DNA of 64,000 nucleotides from an uncultured Alphaproteobacteria bacterium (lineage in GTDB: Bacteria > Pseudomonadota > Alphaproteobacteria > RF32 > CAG-239): contig CAKQMH010000002.1 of the NCBI GenBank assembly GCA_934254915.1, positions 1 through 64,000 on the forward strand. Direction: 5' to 3'. The translations under genes and the position numbers were made by a program. Position 1 is the first letter of the stretch, and each line of letters opens with the position of its first letter. Below the pieces are notes generated by a model. That model was not told where the DNA came from. It made no database searches and was given only the letters and a program-made list of their open reading frames with translations. This document shows positions 55,353 through 63,772 of this stretch, piece by piece.

Positions 55353-55616
55353 ATGATAATACTGTGCAATAGAATAATCAGAATAAACAACCACCGAACC
55401 AGTATGCGCCTCTGTCGGCAGGAATGGGATGCACTCAACGAAATATGCAAAACCGAGAAAATGAGCCGTAATCACCTGATTGAGCTGATTAACAATCATA
55501 AAGAAAACAATATCGGACTAGCCTACGCAACTCGCGTATTTGCCCTTTCTTACTATCGGCAGAAAAGCGCCAACAGCCTTACCGACATCGACGATATCTT
55601 GTCATTATTGTCTTAA
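55353..55616 (+). CDS. RHH_4-type ribbon-helix-helix protein
   Basis: The core NNHRTSMRLCRQEWDALNEI, then MSRNHLIELIN and YATRVFALSYYR, follows the RHH_4 pattern of small DNA-binding proteins common in alphaproteobacteria. From the ATG at 55353 the protein has 87 residues, the usual size. A TTG at 55278 would add 25 residues without a ribosome site. The strand-forming part is degenerate (Cys and Arg inserted). It overlaps the convergent gene by 4 bases. A regulatory role is inferred. Confidence 0.7.
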   Translation: MIILCNRIIRINNHRTSMRLCRQEWDALNEICKTEKMSRNHLIELINNHKENNIGLAYATRVFALSYYRQKSANSLTDIDDILSLLS

Positions 55617-55960
55617 TTGCGTTTGACCTTAATCGTCAACTTCTTTTGCAATTCTAATATTTTATTCAGCAACGCTGCTTTATCGGCATGACTGCGGGCA
55701 AATTTCAGACTTTTTTCAAAATACAGCAGAGCCTGTGCACTGTCTTGCTTTTGCTCAAACGCTTCCCCCATTTTGTAACACACCCAAAAAAGGATAACTT
55801 TCCTTTTCAGGCTGCGGTCTGCCCGACAAAAATCATTGCCTGAACAAAAATCCAAAACCGGTTTGTAAGCTTTAATTTTATCTTCCGGGCTAACTCCGCT
55901 GTCCGCAGTTTTACGCGCCACACGAAACGCCTGCATAATATTTCGCACTTCCGTCGTCAT
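55613..55960 (-). CDS. Small helical (TPR-like) protein, unknown
   Basis: This 115-residue, basic and helix-rich protein contains a TPR-like segment (MGEAFEQKQDSAQALLYFEKSL, shown here by its ends MGEAFEQ and LYFEKSL). It has no signal or membrane segment. It lies 26 bases after the cysteine-rich gene on the same strand, so the two may be co-transcribed. I cannot assign a function. Confidence 0.55.
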   Translation of the reverse strand: MTTEVRNIMQAFRVARKTADSGVSPEDKIKAYKPVLDFCSGNDFCRADRSLKRKVILFWVCYKMGEAFEQKQDSAQALLYFEKSLKFARSHADKAALLNKILELQKKLTIKVKRN

Positions 55961-55986
55961 TTTTGCCTCTGATAACCAGCCACTGT

Positions 55987-56322
55987 CTACACTTGTTCAA
56001 CTTGCTCAATTTCCGCAGTGTCAAACCCCATCACGCATTTGTGCGCCAAACTTCCGCCGGTTTTAAGGCAATAATCTTCGCGGTGTAAATCATATTCATC
56101 ATGTATCGGACAGGTTTCACACAGACATCCTTTATCCTCGTCAATACAATGGCTTTTCTCAAAAGCACAATACATTGCTTCATAGTGCTGCAGATTGTCC
56201 AAATCATCCATCAGCTTAAACATATTTTCCGGAACATTTTTAATTTTGCAACCCAAAGTATATGACGGACAGCTCATACATTTGCATTTTTTTAAATTTT
56301 CTTTGGTTTTAGCCACTAACAT
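55987..56322 (-). CDS. Cysteine-rich protein, DUF2769-like
   Basis: The 111-residue protein has 13 Cys in clusters (KKCKCMSCPSYTLGCK, then CAFEKSHC, CLCETCP and YCLKTGG), suggesting metal or Fe-S binding. The first cluster pattern resembles the DUF2769 family. The ATG at 56322 follows GAGGAG. No partner enzyme is visible nearby; function unknown. Confidence 0.65.
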   Translation of the reverse strand: MLVAKTKENLKKCKCMSCPSYTLGCKIKNVPENMFKLMDDLDNLQHYEAMYCAFEKSHCIDEDKGCLCETCPIHDEYDLHREDYCLKTGGSLAHKCVMGFDTAEIEQVEQV

Positions 56323-56402
56323 AATCAAACTCCTCGGTTAATTAAAATCAACCTCAGAGATATTATCCGTTAACCGGAATACAAGTTATATAAACCGAAT
56401 GT

Positions 56403-57146
56403 TTAGTAGGTAACTTTACTAAGATATAATCCACAGGCCGGCGCTGTCGGTCCGGCTTTAGTCCGGTCTTTAGCCTCCAAAATCATTTTAATATCCGTTG
56501 GCGCAAGTTTGCCTTCGCCAACCAGCTTAAGCGTCCCGACCATATTGCGCACTTGATGATGCAAAAAAGAACGCGCCTCGACTTCGAAAACAATCTCATC
56601 CCCATCCTGACGTATATCCAGGCGATCCAAGGTCTTAAGCGGCGATTTAGCTTGACACGCCACCGCACGAAACGAAGTGAAGTCATGGTGTCCAAGTAAA
56701 TATTCAGCCCCTTTGCGCATCAAACCGACATCCAATTCTACCGGCACCCACCACACGCGGTTTTGCCGCAATACTGAAGGCGCGCGGCGATTCAAAATCC
56801 GGTATATATAAGCGCGGCTCTTAGCCTTAAAACGCGGATGAAAATCCTCCGCCGCCGCTTCAACCTCGGTTACCGCCACCGGCGCTCCTTTTAAGCGTAA
56901 ATGAGCATTAAAAGCCTCGCGAATTTTAAATTCGCTCATCGGCCGCTGCAATTCAATCATAGCTACTTGCGCCAAAGCATGAACACCGGCATCGGTGCGT
57001 CCGGCTGACGATACTTCCATATGTTGCCCGCCGTTTAATATTGACAGCACTTCTTCCAAATATTGCTGCACCGACGGCCCGTCCAACTGCCGCTGCCACC
57101 CCAATAAACTTGAACCGTCATACTCGACTGTGAGCTTGTAACGCAA
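56403..57146 (-). CDS. truA: tRNA pseudouridine(38-40) synthase TruA
   Basis: The 247-residue enzyme modifies the anticodon stem-loop at 38, 39 or 40. Catalytic Asp52 is in SAGRTDAGVHA; FLHHQVRNMVGTL near the C terminus is also typical. It stands alone, separate from the DUF2769-like gene by about 80 bases. Confidence 0.95.
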   Translation of the reverse strand: MRYKLTVEYDGSSLLGWQRQLDGPSVQQYLEEVLSILNGGQHMEVSSAGRTDAGVHALAQVAMIELQRPMSEFKIREAFNAHLRLKGAPVAVTEVEAAAEDFHPRFKAKSRAYIYRILNRRAPSVLRQNRVWWVPVELDVGLMRKGAEYLLGHHDFTSFRAVACQAKSPLKTLDRLDIRQDGDEIVFEVEARSFLHHQVRNMVGTLKLVGEGKLAPTDIKMILEAKDRTKAGPTAPACGLYLSKVTY

Positions 57147-57176
57147 TTTTCAATCTCCGGATTTAACGCATAAAAT

Positions 57177-57201
57177 AAGGGGCATAATCGGCATGCCCCT
57201 T
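57177..57201 (-). terminator. Terminator of the oxidoreductase gene
   Basis: AAGGGGCAT and ATGCCCCTT form a perfect 9-bp stem. On the minus strand it is followed by ATTTTA, a weak T-run. Confidence 0.55.
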
Positions 57202-57219
57202 ACTGCTTTTATAACAATT

Positions 57220-58239
57220 TCACTCTGCCGCGATTTTCAAACAATTGTTATCTTGGCTAAAAAAACCGAGTTTCTCCTGAATTTTCCAGATTACGCGCAA
57301 TGCATTCAGTGCATTTTCACCCGTAATTCGCGGGGTTTCCTTACCGCGGACACAATTCATAAAGTGCGACAATTCGGCCTGCAGCGGTTGATTAGTCGGA
57401 ATAAATAATTGTTCAACACTGCCCTTCAAGCCATAGTGCATCCAATCAGGAATTTCTTCTTGATTAACATACGGCATACGCCCTTGCGTATGAACGTTAA
57501 TACTCTGATTAATAAAGTCCATATCAATATAGTTGGTATCGGTAGTAACTGAAAGTGTTCTGACGCGGGCTTGTGTAATACGGCTGGCTGTCAAATTAGC
57601 CGTAACACCGTTCTCAAACTCCAACACCGCTGTAATATAGTCTTTGCCTTTCGGGCTTGACGATGTGCGGACTGCCGCAGCGTGAACATTCACCACCGGT
57701 GACTTAACTAACGACTGTACAACTTCCATATCATGAATCATCAAGTCCATTGCCACATCGACATCAGTAATACGTCCGCTGGCTGCCGACATACGCTGTG
57801 CCGTTAAAGAACAGATTTTTGATGTGTCGGATAAAATTTTGTGCATTTGCTCAACGGCAGGATTAAATTGTTCAATATGTCCGACCAACAAGGTCACATT
57901 ATTATTCTTAGCCGCCTTGATTAAACGATTGCATTCATCTTCGGTCGTTGCCAACGGCTTTTCAATCAGGCAATGGATACCTTTATTTAAGAAAAATTCA
58001 CCGACTTCCGCGTGTGTGACTGAGGTTGTAACCACACTGACGGCATCAACTTCTTTAGCCACATCTTCCAGACTGTTAAACGCTTTAATACCGAATGTCT
58101 CAGCTGCCGCTTTACTTGCTTCTGGAAAAATATCATAAACGCCGACCAATTCAACGCCATTAAGATTTTTGTATGTTTTAAGATGGTTTTTGCCCATCAT
58201 ACCGGCACCGATAACGGCAACCTTGATATTGTCAGTCAT
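57220..58239 (-). CDS. Gfo/Idh/MocA family NAD(P)-dependent oxidoreductase
   Basis: This 339-residue two-domain dehydrogenase has the Rossmann motif VIGAGMMGKNH and the family EKP triad (residues 93-95, in CLIEKPLATT). VGHIEQFNPAV follows, a motif seen in sugar-nucleotide 3-dehydrogenases such as WlbA or GnnA. No aminotransferase or lipid-A gene lies near, so a sugar-nucleotide role is only a suggestion. Confidence 0.8.
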   Translation of the reverse strand: MTDNIKVAVIGAGMMGKNHLKTYKNLNGVELVGVYDIFPEASKAAAETFGIKAFNSLEDVAKEVDAVSVVTTSVTHAEVGEFFLNKGIHCLIEKPLATTEDECNRLIKAAKNNNVTLLVGHIEQFNPAVEQMHKILSDTSKICSLTAQRMSAASGRITDVDVAMDLMIHDMEVVQSLVKSPVVNVHAAAVRTSSSPKGKDYITAVLEFENGVTANLTASRITQARVRTLSVTTDTNYIDMDFINQSINVHTQGRMPYVNQEEIPDWMHYGLKGSVEQLFIPTNQPLQAELSHFMNCVRGKETPRITGENALNALRVIWKIQEKLGFFSQDNNCLKIAAE

Positions 58240-58355
58240 AAATTTCTGCCTTTTAAAAGTTCATGGATAATTTATTTTGGGTTTACATATACCAAGAAAT
58301 TTGCTAAAAAGCTTTTAAATTCTTGTTACATATTGTTACATTAAGGACAATAACG

Positions 58356-60137
58356 ATGAAAAACCTGAGAATTATAGGCCTTGCGGCAACTTTCAGTCTT
58401 TTGGCTTTGTCTGCCTGCGTATCTGACCACAACTCCGCCATTGATACCAAATCCAAAAACGATTTGGTCTTCACCTCTGAACCCGAACCGGTTAAAGGCA
58501 AGCTTGACGTCTATAATTCAATGGCGCGCACCGTAAAATATAATGTCGACGGCGCCAGCCAAAATCTCAGCAAAAAAATCTATTCTCAAAATCCCAACCA
58601 ACAACCCAAAGACATTATCCGCAACATTACCAATACCGGAATTGGCGACAATATGCCGCTTTATGATTCGGCTAATGTTTTGGAATTTGCTATCATCTAT
58701 GCCACCGCTAATCTGCAAGAAAAACCGTCTTCCATTGAGGCCGGACTTTATGTCAAATCATCTCAGCATTTGGCGTTGGCCGCTATTCGTTCGCATCAGG
58801 ACAGTTGGTTTGCACTTAAAAAGATTAAAGAGATTGACCGCCTGTCCGCGGCTGAAAACAAAATTCTCAAGGAACTCAACCGCCGTCTTGAGCGCAACGG
58901 GACTTTAAACACTGATGATTTGGAATATAAGAAAAATCTTGAAGTCGCCTTGCTCAAATTAAGCGAGATTCGTCAATCTTTGGCCTATCGCTTGATTGAA
59001 TACTCGCAGTTAACCAAAGTTGAAGCTAAACAAATTGAGCTTGAAGGCCGCCGCTTTTATGAATTGGAAGACTTTGACAAGAAATATAATCTCGAAATTT
59101 TTCAGGAAGCCGCGGTTCGCAACCGTTCGGAATTTGCCTTAGCCAAAGAGTTGGTTAAGAGCTACACCTTTAATGATGTCCGCGGTAAATCTATTCGCGA
59201 TTATCCCGATGTCGAACGCCTTGACATTAACGGCGTCAGCATTGCCAATGACCTTTACGGACAAGAACTGCAGCAACGCGCCGTTGCTATTGCCGACAAC
59301 CTGATTGAAGCGGTTGCCGCTTATAAATCAAGCACCGATTTACATAAAGATGCCGCCCGTCGTCGTGCTTTTGATGAACTCGGCTCTGCCATTTTGGCAC
59401 AAATCGAAATAAATTATGACATGGTAAAGTTAGCCGATTTGGACTATCAAAATGCGACCAAAGAGCTGGCCAAATTGCAAAAATCCATTACCACTCTTGA
59501 AAAAGCCCATCGTTTGACAACCGAACAAAAATTATCTCTGCTCAACCAAAAAATTCAACGATTTGAGTTACAGCAAAAACAATCTCAAATCAGTGCCGAA
59601 CGCGCCGTGGCATTGCGCAATCTGTATTTTAACGCCGGTTTGTCACCATTCAGCAAAAAAATTCTCAAAGCCCCGATTAAAGATATTGTCGCAACTTTAC
59701 GCACTTCCTTTAATCAGGATTTGGTATCCATGCTTTCAGCCGCTTCCGTTGAAGTCAAAAAAGCCCCTTCCCGCCAAATAAACGATTGGGCGCGCAGTGA
59801 CAACTGGTTGGAAGAGCTTTTAAACAAACCGACTGCTTCCCATCAAACATCAGCCGCAACCGCCGCAGCTTATTCACAGCCGGCTCGTTACACCGCCGAT
59901 GATGCCGCTTACAAAAAACTTCAGCTTGGTTCTTATACCGACAAACAAAACGGCTTAAACGACTGGTCGCGGCTTTCGGCTCGCTATACGGAACTAAAGT
60001 CCTATTCGCCGTCTTTTGAACGTTCCAATGTTGACGGCATCTGGTATTATCGTCTGCAAATCAGCTCTCCGACCGGCAACCTGCAGGACTTGTGCAACCA
60101 AATTCGCAGCGGCGGCGATGAATGTCTTTTACGATAA
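58356..60137 (+). CDS. TolC-like outer-membrane lipoprotein with C-terminal SPOR domain
   Basis: This 593-residue protein has a lipobox signal (LLALSAC, lipidated Cys21). Its middle part has two long helical, Ala/Leu/Gln-rich blocks (about 105-240 and 300-440), which resemble the coiled-coil repeats of outer-membrane efflux factors. AVRNRSEFALAKELVKSY is like the OMF motif. The last 75 residues form a SPOR domain (KLQLGSYTDKQNGLNDWSRL, then YYRLQI and SGGDECLL), a fold that binds denuded septal peptidoglycan. AAGGA precedes the ATG at 58356. It is the first gene of a three-gene cluster. Confidence 0.7.
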   Translation: MKNLRIIGLAATFSLLALSACVSDHNSAIDTKSKNDLVFTSEPEPVKGKLDVYNSMARTVKYNVDGASQNLSKKIYSQNPNQQPKDIIRNITNTGIGDNMPLYDSANVLEFAIIYATANLQEKPSSIEAGLYVKSSQHLALAAIRSHQDSWFALKKIKEIDRLSAAENKILKELNRRLERNGTLNTDDLEYKKNLEVALLKLSEIRQSLAYRLIEYSQLTKVEAKQIELEGRRFYELEDFDKKYNLEIFQEAAVRNRSEFALAKELVKSYTFNDVRGKSIRDYPDVERLDINGVSIANDLYGQELQQRAVAIADNLIEAVAAYKSSTDLHKDAARRRAFDELGSAILAQIEINYDMVKLADLDYQNATKELAKLQKSITTLEKAHRLTTEQKLSLLNQKIQRFELQQKQSQISAERAVALRNLYFNAGLSPFSKKILKAPIKDIVATLRTSFNQDLVSMLSAASVEVKKAPSRQINDWARSDNWLEELLNKPTASHQTSAATAAAYSQPARYTADDAAYKKLQLGSYTDKQNGLNDWSRLSARYTELKSYSPSFERSNVDGIWYYRLQISSPTGNLQDLCNQIRSGGDECLLR

Positions 60138-60213
60138 CATATGATAAATATTGTCAAATTGCATTTATTGCATTATGATAACAGTTATTATATGAATTGG
60201 CATGGGCTTTTAT

Positions 60214-61389
60214 ATGACAACCGACAGCGATAAAAAGTTTAACCTTGAAGCAATCCGCGATAAATTTAAAGGTACTCAAAACGAGCAGCCGGATTCATCT
60301 TTGCCTTCGGCAATGAGCAACTTCTCCTGGCAGGCGGTTTCACATGTCGGCGATAATAACGGCGGCCGCAGCAACTTTTTAAACAGCATTGATTTTGTCG
60401 GCAAAAATTTGGAAAACGGCAAATTTGCTCATGAAAATTTAGAAAACGCCAATTTCTCGGTTGCCAACCTTTCAGGAGTGGATTTTTCCGGCGCTGACCT
60501 TCGGGGTGTAGATTTTTCCGGCGCCAACTTAACTGATGCCAATCTTTCCGGAGCCGATTTAAGCGGCGCAATTTTATCCGGCACGGTTTTGGCGCGCACT
60601 AACTTTACCGGCGCTAAAATGCACGGCGTCAAGCTTACCGAAGCTTATCTTGAAGACGCCATTATGCTTGGAGCTGAACTTGATGACTTAAGCATTGAGG
60701 AATTGCAGCTGCTTGTCGAATATATGGCCAAGTATTATCCGCACAAACTCAACTTGAGTAAACTTAATCTGACACTACTCGACTTAAAAAAGATTGACTT
60801 GACTAAAGTAAGTCTTCGCGGCGTCGACTTCACCGGCGTCGACTTCACCGGCATCAATATTTTAGAGCTGGATTTAAGTGAGTGCATTATTACCCCGCAG
60901 CAAATTGCCCAAGCTCTCGGACATGTTCCCAACAAAGAAGAGCTGGCCAAGCTTCTTGCTCCCAAAAAGAAAAAAGCCCAAACTTTCAACCGCTTTGATG
61001 TCTCGGAAATATTTTTGGATGACGGCCGTGAATGGGGTGTGTGGGATGTCACCCATGATAAAGGCATCAGCATTGAATCTTTAATGAAAGTCGGTAAAAA
61101 AATTTTTCGCCACGGAGCTGGCCGCCCGCCGGTTAAGGATGAGGAAGTCTTAAAAAACATCAAATCCGAACAAGAACTACGCGCCAAATCGCATAATGAT
61201 GAGCTGCGCAAAGTTATTGAGGAACGCAAGAAAAAAGAATTAGAAAATCGTGTTGCCATGAAAAAAGAACTGCAACAGGAAATTGAACGCGGCAATCGTC
61301 CGGAAAAAGCTCCCGAACAAAAAACTCCGGTCAGAGAAATTAAAGAAAACATTATTGCCATACGCGACCAAGGACGCGGCAGAGAATAA
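60214..61389 (+). CDS. Pentapeptide-repeat protein
   Basis: In this 391-residue protein two runs of A(D/N)LXX-type repeats (residues 56-157 and about 176-225) should form a right-handed beta-helix. A linker and a long charged helix or coiled coil (305-370) end it. WGVWDVTHDKGISIESLMKVG is an unassigned conserved-looking part. The start could also be the ATG at 60202. It lies 76 bases after the lipoprotein gene and 18 before the ATPase gene. An interaction partner or scaffold role is inferred from the position. Confidence 0.75.
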   Translation: MTTDSDKKFNLEAIRDKFKGTQNEQPDSSLPSAMSNFSWQAVSHVGDNNGGRSNFLNSIDFVGKNLENGKFAHENLENANFSVANLSGVDFSGADLRGVDFSGANLTDANLSGADLSGAILSGTVLARTNFTGAKMHGVKLTEAYLEDAIMLGAELDDLSIEELQLLVEYMAKYYPHKLNLSKLNLTLLDLKKIDLTKVSLRGVDFTGVDFTGINILELDLSECIITPQQIAQALGHVPNKEELAKLLAPKKKKAQTFNRFDVSEIFLDDGREWGVWDVTHDKGISIESLMKVGKKIFRHGAGRPPVKDEEVLKNIKSEQELRAKSHNDELRKVIEERKKKELENRVAMKKELQQEIERGNRPEKAPEQKTPVREIKENIIAIRDQGRGRE

Positions 61390-61407
61390 ACGGAGCAACG
61401 CCTGACA

Positions 61408-63705
61408 ATGACCGTAAAACTCAAAATCGAAAATGAAAAAAGCCCTAAAAAGATTTTTCTTCACACCTTGGGTATTTTTTTAGTGGCGTTTGTCTGCTTG
61501 CTTCTGGCCATGGTTATTTCCTTATCTCTGGCCTATCTTGCTGACAAAGGCTTTAATAACAACAGTTTTGCGAATTTATCCGCTTTCTGGAAAAAAATTG
61601 CTGTCAATCCCTTGGCCTTGTTTGAAGCCTATTGGCAATGGGGACAATATTTTATCAAAACTCTTCACGAAAACACTTACCGCTCCTCGCTGTTTATTCC
61701 GCTTTTCGCGCCGTTGATATTTCTGTTTATCATCATTTTGGCTTTCGTCCGCAGCTCTTATTACCTTCATCTTTGGTTTGTTTTACACCACCGCTTTGCC
61801 CGCGCCGAAGATGTCGCCCAAATGTCCTTAATTGATGGTTCAACTTTAGTTTTAGGCGATTTCCAAAATCAGCTTTTGGGGGTTGAAACTCCGTCATCCG
61901 TACTGTGCTTTGGCGAAACCGGCTCAGGAAAGACCACCAGTGTTGCTATCCCGTCAATTCTGCATTCCGACCACACCTCGGTTTTGGCGGTCGACAACAG
62001 CGGTACTTTGGCCAAATACACCAGCGGTTACCGCGCCAAACTCGGAAAAGTTTTTTATTTTAATTGGGATTTGCAGGATGACCCCGAAAAAGGCAATTAT
62101 TATCCGCGCTGGAATCCGCTTGATGACGGCAACCTCCCGCCTTTGGGCGCTGAACGTGACCGCTACCTGAAATTCTTAACCTCTTTTTTAGCTGACACCG
62201 CTGTCACTGACAACAAAGAAAACTATTGGCAATGGTTGATGTTGAATGCACTGGAAACCTTTATGCAGTTTATGGTTTCCAAAATCCGTCAGGCCAAAGC
62301 CAATGACTATTTCTTAGCCCAAATCATCGAAAAGAAACATCTGTCGCAAAATGACAAAGATATTCTTATCAGTTATTATGCCACCATGCCGCAAGCTTAT
62401 GCTCATCACGCCATCGCCGGTCTTCGTACGTCGTCCTTGACCATTGACACCTATTTTCCGATAGGTTGTTGGGAAGGCATTCCGTCAGGCTGGCAGGGAA
62501 AAGATTTATGTTTAAGCATGATTGCCGATTGGCTCTTAAAAAACTATCTCAACTCCCGCGACCATAACGGTGATTGGCGGCAATGGCTTGACGGATTGTT
62601 ACGGGAAGCGCAGCTTTTTAATTACAGCCCGCTTGCCCAAAACGGATTACGACAACTTTACTATTTATCCTATAAACAACGCAGCATAATCTTTCCGATG
62701 TTTCTTAAACCATTGCTTATTTTCCGCAATCCGCAGGTTCGCGAACGCACCAGCGGCAATGACTTCAAATTATCGATGCTGCGCGGCTACCGCCAACCGC
62801 AAACCGAACAATGGCTGCCGGTTACGGTTTATTCTACGGCCAACACCAAAAGCACCAAATTTATCAGCCGCCTGTTTATGGAAACGGCTTTGCGCTTTCA
62901 GCTCAACGAGCATCGCGGCAAAGGACCTTTGCCTATGTTGGTGGTTATGGATGATGTCGGGCAAATGCTCCGTGTCCGCACTCTTAAAGAAGCGGTTGCC
63001 CGCGGGCCGCGTATGAAAATATCTTTTCTTCTGCTTTGCAACAGCTTGCATAATATTGAAAAACTTTACGGTCACGATACTTTGGAAGAATTGGTTGCCA
63101 ACACCAATTACAAAATAATTATCGCTGACGACAATAAAATCCTCAACCGCCAACTCAACAAACTGGCGATTTACGGCACTCGTTCTGTACAAATACCGCA
63201 AGGAGATCAAAAACAGCGCCGCAAATCTCCGGCTGACGCCAATTATTACCACCAACTGGCGCAAACTTTGCTTTCGCACCGCAACCTCAGTGTCGAAACC
63301 CGCGGCTATCAGTTGGTTTTGGCCGAGGGTTATTATCATCGCCCGATTTTAGCCAAAAACATTCTTCTTTTACAGGATGAGCGATTTCGGGATAAAGCTT
63401 TACAAGACGCTTCTTATGCTCTTGATGATGAGTTGCTGCTCCGGCGCAATAATCAGGACAACGCTGTACCCGATATTGACGATTCTTTATTCGGAACTGA
63501 TATCGGCATTGACGATGAAACCGAACTGACTCAATATATGAACATCGCTTATGATACCGCACTTGATTCGATTGAAACGGCAGCCAAAGGATCGTCTTCG
63601 CCGCGTCAGCTCTTTCCTGATGCTGAAGCTGATGACTGGTGGCTTTCAGAACAAGCTTTTGACAGTAATGTTTCTCCGTCACCAAACCCTTTTAGTACAA
63701 AATAA
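61408..63705 (+). CDS. VirD4/TraG-like membrane ATPase (orphan coupling-protein relative)
   Basis: This 765-residue protein has two N-terminal spans (about 17-44 and 94-116), then a motor with Walker A GETGSGKTT (169-177) and DNSGTLAKYTSGYR. WNPLDDGNLPP and Walker B LVVMDDVGQM (about 510-519) follow. The pattern, including LLLCNSLHNIEKLYG after the Walker B, is that of type IV coupling proteins, but divergent. The acidic C-terminal tail (about 665-750) may bind substrates. No VirB, relaxase or pilin genes are near. It may drive transport of a protein or DNA through an unknown channel. Confidence 0.75.
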   Translation: MTVKLKIENEKSPKKIFLHTLGIFLVAFVCLLLAMVISLSLAYLADKGFNNNSFANLSAFWKKIAVNPLALFEAYWQWGQYFIKTLHENTYRSSLFIPLFAPLIFLFIIILAFVRSSYYLHLWFVLHHRFARAEDVAQMSLIDGSTLVLGDFQNQLLGVETPSSVLCFGETGSGKTTSVAIPSILHSDHTSVLAVDNSGTLAKYTSGYRAKLGKVFYFNWDLQDDPEKGNYYPRWNPLDDGNLPPLGAERDRYLKFLTSFLADTAVTDNKENYWQWLMLNALETFMQFMVSKIRQAKANDYFLAQIIEKKHLSQNDKDILISYYATMPQAYAHHAIAGLRTSSLTIDTYFPIGCWEGIPSGWQGKDLCLSMIADWLLKNYLNSRDHNGDWRQWLDGLLREAQLFNYSPLAQNGLRQLYYLSYKQRSIIFPMFLKPLLIFRNPQVRERTSGNDFKLSMLRGYRQPQTEQWLPVTVYSTANTKSTKFISRLFMETALRFQLNEHRGKGPLPMLVVMDDVGQMLRVRTLKEAVARGPRMKISFLLLCNSLHNIEKLYGHDTLEELVANTNYKIIIADDNKILNRQLNKLAIYGTRSVQIPQGDQKQRRKSPADANYYHQLAQTLLSHRNLSVETRGYQLVLAEGYYHRPILAKNILLLQDERFRDKALQDASYALDDELLLRRNNQDNAVPDIDDSLFGTDIGIDDETELTQYMNIAYDTALDSIETAAKGSSSPRQLFPDAEADDWWLSEQAFDSNVSPSPNPFSTK

Positions 63706-63772
63706 CACTACCCTTTTTTATAAAATCTGTTATATTAACCCCGAATAAAAAACAAATTAGTAATAGGCAAAA

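Noticed and set aside
61408..63705. A complete type IV secretion system
   Set aside because: Only the coupling-protein-like ATPase is present; no VirB, relaxase or pilin genes are in the window.
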